From: Desulfatitalea alkaliphila
Lineage (GTDB): Bacteria; Desulfobacterota; Desulfobacteria; Desulfobacterales; Desulfosarcinaceae
Reading direction: 5' to 3'
Assembly (NCBI RefSeq): GCF_022968795.1
Contig: NZ_JALJRB010000027.1
Location: 1 to 64,000 of the forward strand
DNA: 64,000 nucleotides
In this document: one piece after another, positions 60,918 to 64,000 of the stretch
Numbering within the stretch: position 1 is the first letter of the stretch
How the letters are laid out: each line of letters starts with the position of its first letter
Program-made: the position numbers and the translations under genes
Notes under the pieces: model-generated
Seen by the model: the letters and a program-made list of their open reading frames with translations, nothing else
Told to the model about the DNA's origin: nothing
Databases searched by the model: none

Positions 60918-61979
60918 TCAACCACTATCCATCACTCCGCTGCGCACCTCATCGAGCTGACGCCGCAGGTCCTCAACCGTCTGTTTCAGTTGTTTAATTT
61001 CGGCATCTTTGGGTGTACCGGTTTCGGCAGCTGCATCCACCGCTGTTGAACCGCGCAGCTCAGGGCCCGCACCCGTCATGGCCGGTCGCATCATACCGCC
61101 GCCGCCCATACCGCGTCCCCCACCGCCCATTCCACCTCCACCACCGCCCATTCCACGTCCACCACCGCCCATTCCACGTCCACCACCGCCTATCCCGCGA
61201 CCGCCGCCCATGCCCATGCCGCCACCCATGCCGAAATGGTTTTTCACCGTCGGGGAGCCCGATTTCTTCAGTTGACCCGATTTGAATTTTTCCAGCGCCT
61301 CCCGCACACTGCCACCGATCCCCGTGATCACATCGATGCCGGCCGCACCGAAGGTTTGAAAGGCATTCGGGCCGCAGTTGCCGGTTAGCACCGCCGCCAC
61401 CCCTTTTTCAGCCATCAGTTGGGCCGATTGGGGGCCGGCACCGCCACCCAAGGCGATGTTGGGATTGGGCATCGCCTCGTAATCCATGGATTCGGGATCG
61501 ACAAAAATAAAGTAGGGACAACGGCCGAAACGGGGTTCGACGGTGTCGTCCAGTGTGGTACCGCTGGCGGTAATGGCAATTTTCATGTATTGGACCTCCT
61601 TTTGGATCGAACGGGATGTGGATCCGCGGTTCGGCGCTGCCGCCGATCCGTTCTTGTGCATTGAAGTTGCGCCATGGGCGACCAGGTCGTCCAGACAGGC
61701 CTCGAACACATCTTCTACGGCACCTTCCGCAAATGGTAGGATCCGGATGCCGTAAGATTCGACGGCTTGGGCACAGAAACGGGATATACCGCCACAAATC
61801 AGACAATCGACACCCAAGTCCGCCAAACGGGCCGCCCGGGCAAGGATTGAAGCGCTTCGAAATGGCGAATAACATTGACCGACGACGCGCCCCGCCTCTA
61901 CCTGCAAGATCAGCAACATGCGCGAAACGTCGAAAAGTGGCGATATCCTGCCTTCCCAGACTGTGAGGGCGACTTGCAT
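60918..61979 (-). CDS. Double NifX/NifB-type (dinitrogenase cofactor-like) domain protein
   Basis: 353 residues as one frame. Domain 1 (residues 1-100) begins MQVALTVWEGRISPLFDVSR with GGISRFCAQAVESYGI. Domain 2 (132-235) begins MKIAITASGTTLDDTVEPRF and has MPNPNIALGGGAGPQSAQL. A Gly/Met/Arg-repeat stretch (about 250-295) and a C-terminal coiled coil (AEIKQLKQTVEDLRRQL) follow. Met132 (61586) has its own AAAAGGAGG, so a 222-residue second-domain protein is probably also made. NifX-like proteins bind metal-sulfur cofactors; ORP of Desulfovibrio is of this fold. A sigma-54 promoter lies just upstream. Confidence 0.85.
   Translation of the reverse strand: MQVALTVWEGRISPLFDVSRMLLILQVEAGRVVGQCYSPFRSASILARAARLADLGVDCLICGGISRFCAQAVESYGIRILPFAEGAVEDVFEACLDDLVAHGATSMHKNGSAAAPNRGSTSRSIQKEVQYMKIAITASGTTLDDTVEPRFGRCPYFIFVDPESMDYEAMPNPNIALGGGAGPQSAQLMAEKGVAAVLTGNCGPNAFQTFGAAGIDVITGIGGSVREALEKFKSGQLKKSGSPTVKNHFGMGGGMGMGGGRGIGGGGRGMGGGGRGMGGGGGGMGGGGRGMGGGGMMRPAMTGAGPELRGSTAVDAAAETGTPKDAEIKQLKQTVEDLRRQLDEVRSGVMDSG
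61109..61220 (-). repeat. 21-bp-unit tandem repeat coding GGGGRGM
   Basis: Imperfect tandem units of CCACCACCGCCCATTCCACG (plus strand) within the NifX-like gene, encoding Gly4-Arg-Gly-Met-type repeats; likely variable in copy number. Confidence 0.75.
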
Positions 61980-62012
61980 CGGCTCCGGCTCCCCCTTTGT
62001 TCAGAATCCTTA

Positions 62013-62027
62013 GCAAGGGTTGTGCCT
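62013..62027 (-). promoter_or_regulatory. Sigma-54 (-24/-12) promoter of the NifX-like gene
   Basis: Minus strand AGGCACAACCCTTGC: GG-N10-GC spacing exact, one mismatch to the consensus. The -12 box is about 34 nt from ATG 61979, so the leader is short; GGAG precedes that ATG. Confidence 0.8.
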
Positions 62028-62129
62028 TTCAGTGGATCCGGTGGGCACATCACGGAGACAGGCCCGTGTCTACATGCGCCATGCGTCGTCAGGCAGTTCC
62101 GGTCCTCATATGCTATCGAACGTCCATGG

Positions 62130-62153
62130 CGTAGGGGCACGGCAGCCGCGCCC
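62130..62153. repeat. Palindromic repeat (family P), degenerate copy
   Basis: CGTAGGGGCACGGCAGCCGC GCCC form, between the NifX-like and activator genes. Nothing else coding is seen in 61980-62303 apart from the sigma-54 promoter. Confidence 0.7.
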
Positions 62154-62303
62154 TTGCCGCTACCGCAAGGCTTTCGAAAGAGCGCTGACGCAGCGATGAA
62201 CCATCAGATGCCGTTTTCGGAGGGACAATAACGCTATTCGTCGCATGCATGAGAAACCGGCGGATATGACAGGCGCATCATCGCGACGATAGGGCGGCAA
62301 CCA

Positions 62304-63686
62304 TTAACGATTGCCGCTGCGCCCGTCCATTTCCGGCAGCTGAACGCCGATTTTCTTGATTTTGCGATAGAGGGTGCTTTTGTGCATATTGAGCTCCCGG
62401 GCGGCCGCCAGCCGATTGAAATTGTTGCGCTCGAGGGCGTCCATGATGACCCGGGCTTCGGTGGATTGAATGGCGGACTGTAAATTCACCGACGAGGAGG
62501 GGCGCGGTGCGGCTTCCAAAAGGGATTCGGGCAGACAGCCCAAACCGATTTCGCCGGTGGGGCAAAGCACGAAGGCATGCTCGATGATATTTTCCAGTTC
62601 CCTGATGTTGCCGGGATAGTTGTGAAACATCAGCAAGGAGAGCGCCTCCTGGCTGATGGCTTGCACCGATTTGCCGTGGATCCGATTCATGCGGCCGATG
62701 AAATGCTCGACCAGCATGGGGATATCCTCCTTGCGTTCCCGCAGGGGCGGCAAATCGAGGCACACCACATTGACCCGGTAAAACAAATCCTGGCGAAACG
62801 AGCCTTGCCGCACCATCTCCGCAAGATGCCTGTTGGTGGCCGCGACTACCCGCACATCGGCCTTTTGGGTCCGGGTGGCGCCAAGGGGCTGGTAGCACTT
62901 CTCCTGCAGGACCCGCAAAAGGCGCACCTGAAAAGCGGGGCTCAGCTCGCTGATTTCGTCGAGCAGCAGAGTGCCCCCTTCGGCCATGGCAAAATGGCCC
63001 GCTTTGTCCCGCGTGGCATGGGTGAAGGCGCCGGCCTTGTAGCCGAACAGTTCCGATTCCAGCAGGGTGTCCGGCAATGCACCACAATTGATGGCCACGA
63101 AAGGGCTTTTTGCCCGAGGACTCATGCTGTGAATCGCCTTGGCCAAAAGTTCCTTGCCGGTGCCCGTCTCGCCCTGGATCAAAACAGTGCTGTCGCTGAG
63201 GGCCACCTGAGGTAATATTTTAAAAATACGTTGCATGGAGGGACTGCGGCTAACGATGTCGCCCACCCGGTAGCGGCCCTCCAACGCCTTGCGCAGCTCC
63301 TCCACCTGGCTGACGTCACGAAACACCTCCACCCCACCCAGCACATTGCCGTCCCCGTCCTGGAGCACCGAGGTGGATACCACCACCGGAATACGCTGCT
63401 GTTGGCTGTTGACGATATAGGTGGCACTGTCGACAAAAGCCTTACCTTGCCGCATGGTGCGCTTCAGGGCGCAATCGGTCTCGCACATGTTGGAACGGAA
63501 CACGTCCCAGCAATACCTGCCGATGGCCTGCTCCCGATCCATGCCCGTAATCCTTTCGGCCGCACGGTTGAAAGAGGTGATACGCCAATCGTGATCGACC
63601 GTAAAAACGCCATCGGAAATGCTCTCCAGAATGGTCTGAGTCACATGGGGTGGGATGGTGCTCTGCTTATCGTCGTTTCGTTTCAT
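62304..63686 (-). CDS. Sigma-54-dependent activator, PAS-AAA+-Fis
   Basis: 460 residues from ATG 63686 (63698 is possible). PAS at about 15-125 (GVFTVDHDWRITSFNRAAE) with a Cys pair in SNMCETDCALKR, a possible redox or metal sensor. AAA+ at about 140-370: Walker A GETGTGKE, Walker B GGTLLLDEISE. The sigma-54 contact loop reads GAFTHA instead of GAFTGA. Fis-type HTH at about 415-455 (NNFNRLAAARELNMHKSTLY). Its neighbours carry sigma-54 promoters, so it probably controls the DUF5320 and NifX-like genes, as DVU2106 controls the ORP operons of Desulfovibrio vulgaris. Confidence 0.92.
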   Translation of the reverse strand: MKRNDDKQSTIPPHVTQTILESISDGVFTVDHDWRITSFNRAAERITGMDREQAIGRYCWDVFRSNMCETDCALKRTMRQGKAFVDSATYIVNSQQQRIPVVVSTSVLQDGDGNVLGGVEVFRDVSQVEELRKALEGRYRVGDIVSRSPSMQRIFKILPQVALSDSTVLIQGETGTGKELLAKAIHSMSPRAKSPFVAINCGALPDTLLESELFGYKAGAFTHATRDKAGHFAMAEGGTLLLDEISELSPAFQVRLLRVLQEKCYQPLGATRTQKADVRVVAATNRHLAEMVRQGSFRQDLFYRVNVVCLDLPPLRERKEDIPMLVEHFIGRMNRIHGKSVQAISQEALSLLMFHNYPGNIRELENIIEHAFVLCPTGEIGLGCLPESLLEAAPRPSSSVNLQSAIQSTEARVIMDALERNNFNRLAAARELNMHKSTLYRKIKKIGVQLPEMDGRSGNR

Positions 63687-63785
63687 CGTGCAATCCATAG
63701 ACTAGACGATGATAACTTTAAACCCCTTTTTCAGATGGCTATTGTTTGACAGAGAAAGAATAGAGCGTTTTAGGTGTAAAAAGAT

Positions 63786-63837
63786 AGTTTTAAGTTTTAA
63801 GTGTTAAGTTTTAAGTTAATGAATTCTATCGATTTTA
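63786..63837 (+). repeat. AT-rich interspersed repeat (family R), copy
   Basis: GTTTTAAGTTTTAAGTGTTA, then AGTTTTAAGTT and AATGAATTCTATCGATTTTA; nearly identical to 59971-60023. Confidence 0.9.
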
Positions 63838-63880
63838 GTGGGTTTGGAGTAAACGTACAGGTGTGCCCTTCCACGCCCCC

Positions 63881-63905
63881 CGTAGGGGCACGGCACGCCG
63901 TGCCC
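63881..63905. repeat. Palindromic repeat (family P), copy
   Basis: CGTAGGGGCACGGCACGCCG and TGCCC. With the R copy at 63786 it repeats the R-P module of 59971-60098. The remaining bases of 63687-64000 show no gene; 63747-63752 is an isolated TTGACA without a good -10. Confidence 0.85.
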
Positions 63906-64000
63906 AATAGGACCCGATCAACCAGCAGGGGCCGGATGCACATTGGCCATCGGTCGTCATTTCGCCCGTCGCCCTATAACTGGGTTCGCGCATCTCCTTT

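Overview
The window looks like chromosomal DNA of a Gram-negative, anaerobic, moderately GC-rich Desulfobacterota (formerly Deltaproteobacteria; a Desulfosarcina/Desulfatitalea-type sulfate reducer is my best guess). The reasons are the gene families present (an ORP/NifX-type locus with a sigma-54 activator and a DUF5320 protein, an SPL-family radical SAM enzyme, an acyl-CoA synthetase with crotonases, a PfaA/PfaD-type synthase) and the many short intergenic repeats. The genus is inference; no rRNA gene is present.

Layout. (1) 100-23023: a surface polysaccharide cluster. It holds a membrane flippase-like protein, a GT-C-like membrane protein, GDP-D-rhamnose synthesis (gmd, rmd), several GT4 and GT2 glycosyltransferases (one a GT2-GT4 fusion), galE and another epimerase, a Wzx flippase, a methyltransferase, asnB, a WecA-type initiating transferase fused to a FlaA1/CapD-like N-terminal half, and then a GlmU-like beta-helix protein and glmM. 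(2) 23045-25004: a small-gene accessory island with vapB and a decayed vapC, a DUF2283 two-gene cassette between 29-bp repeats, and a small two-gene operon. (3) 25246-32808: xseA-xseB-ispA-dxs-tlyA and an EF-G paralogue. (4) 32933-34816, minus strand: SPL radical SAM protein, a small membrane protein, a CULT-domain (cereblon-like) protein and tRNA-Leu(UAA). (5) 35117-42522: YfaZ-like protein, recC, elbB, a thioesterase, an M24 peptidase and xerD. (6) 43106-52448: pfaD, a MerR-like regulator and a 2265-residue PfaA-like megasynthase. (7) 52452-55539: a Cys-rich protein, a degenerate cyclase-domain protein and a REC-GGDEF protein. (8) 55792-59969: a small protein, two crotonases and an NDP-forming acyl-CoA synthetase. 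(9) 60337-63686: a DUF5320 protein, a double NifX-domain protein and a sigma-54 activator, with two good -24/-12 promoters.

How the genes work together. The first cluster would make, glycosylate and flip a lipid-linked glycan that probably contains D-rhamnose. xseAB/ispA/dxs/tlyA is a conserved housekeeping order. PfaA supplies KS, AT, three ACPs, KR and DH, and PfaD supplies the enoyl reductase in trans, so the two could run a complete reductive iterative cycle without PfaB or PfaC. The last locus resembles the sigma-54-controlled orange-protein (ORP) locus of Desulfovibrio.

The points most worth a second look are the bacterial CULT-domain protein with the complete thalidomide-pocket spacing, the minimal PfaA/PfaD system, the sigma-54/NifX locus, the vapBC decay with an intact operator, and the interspersed palindromic repeat families.
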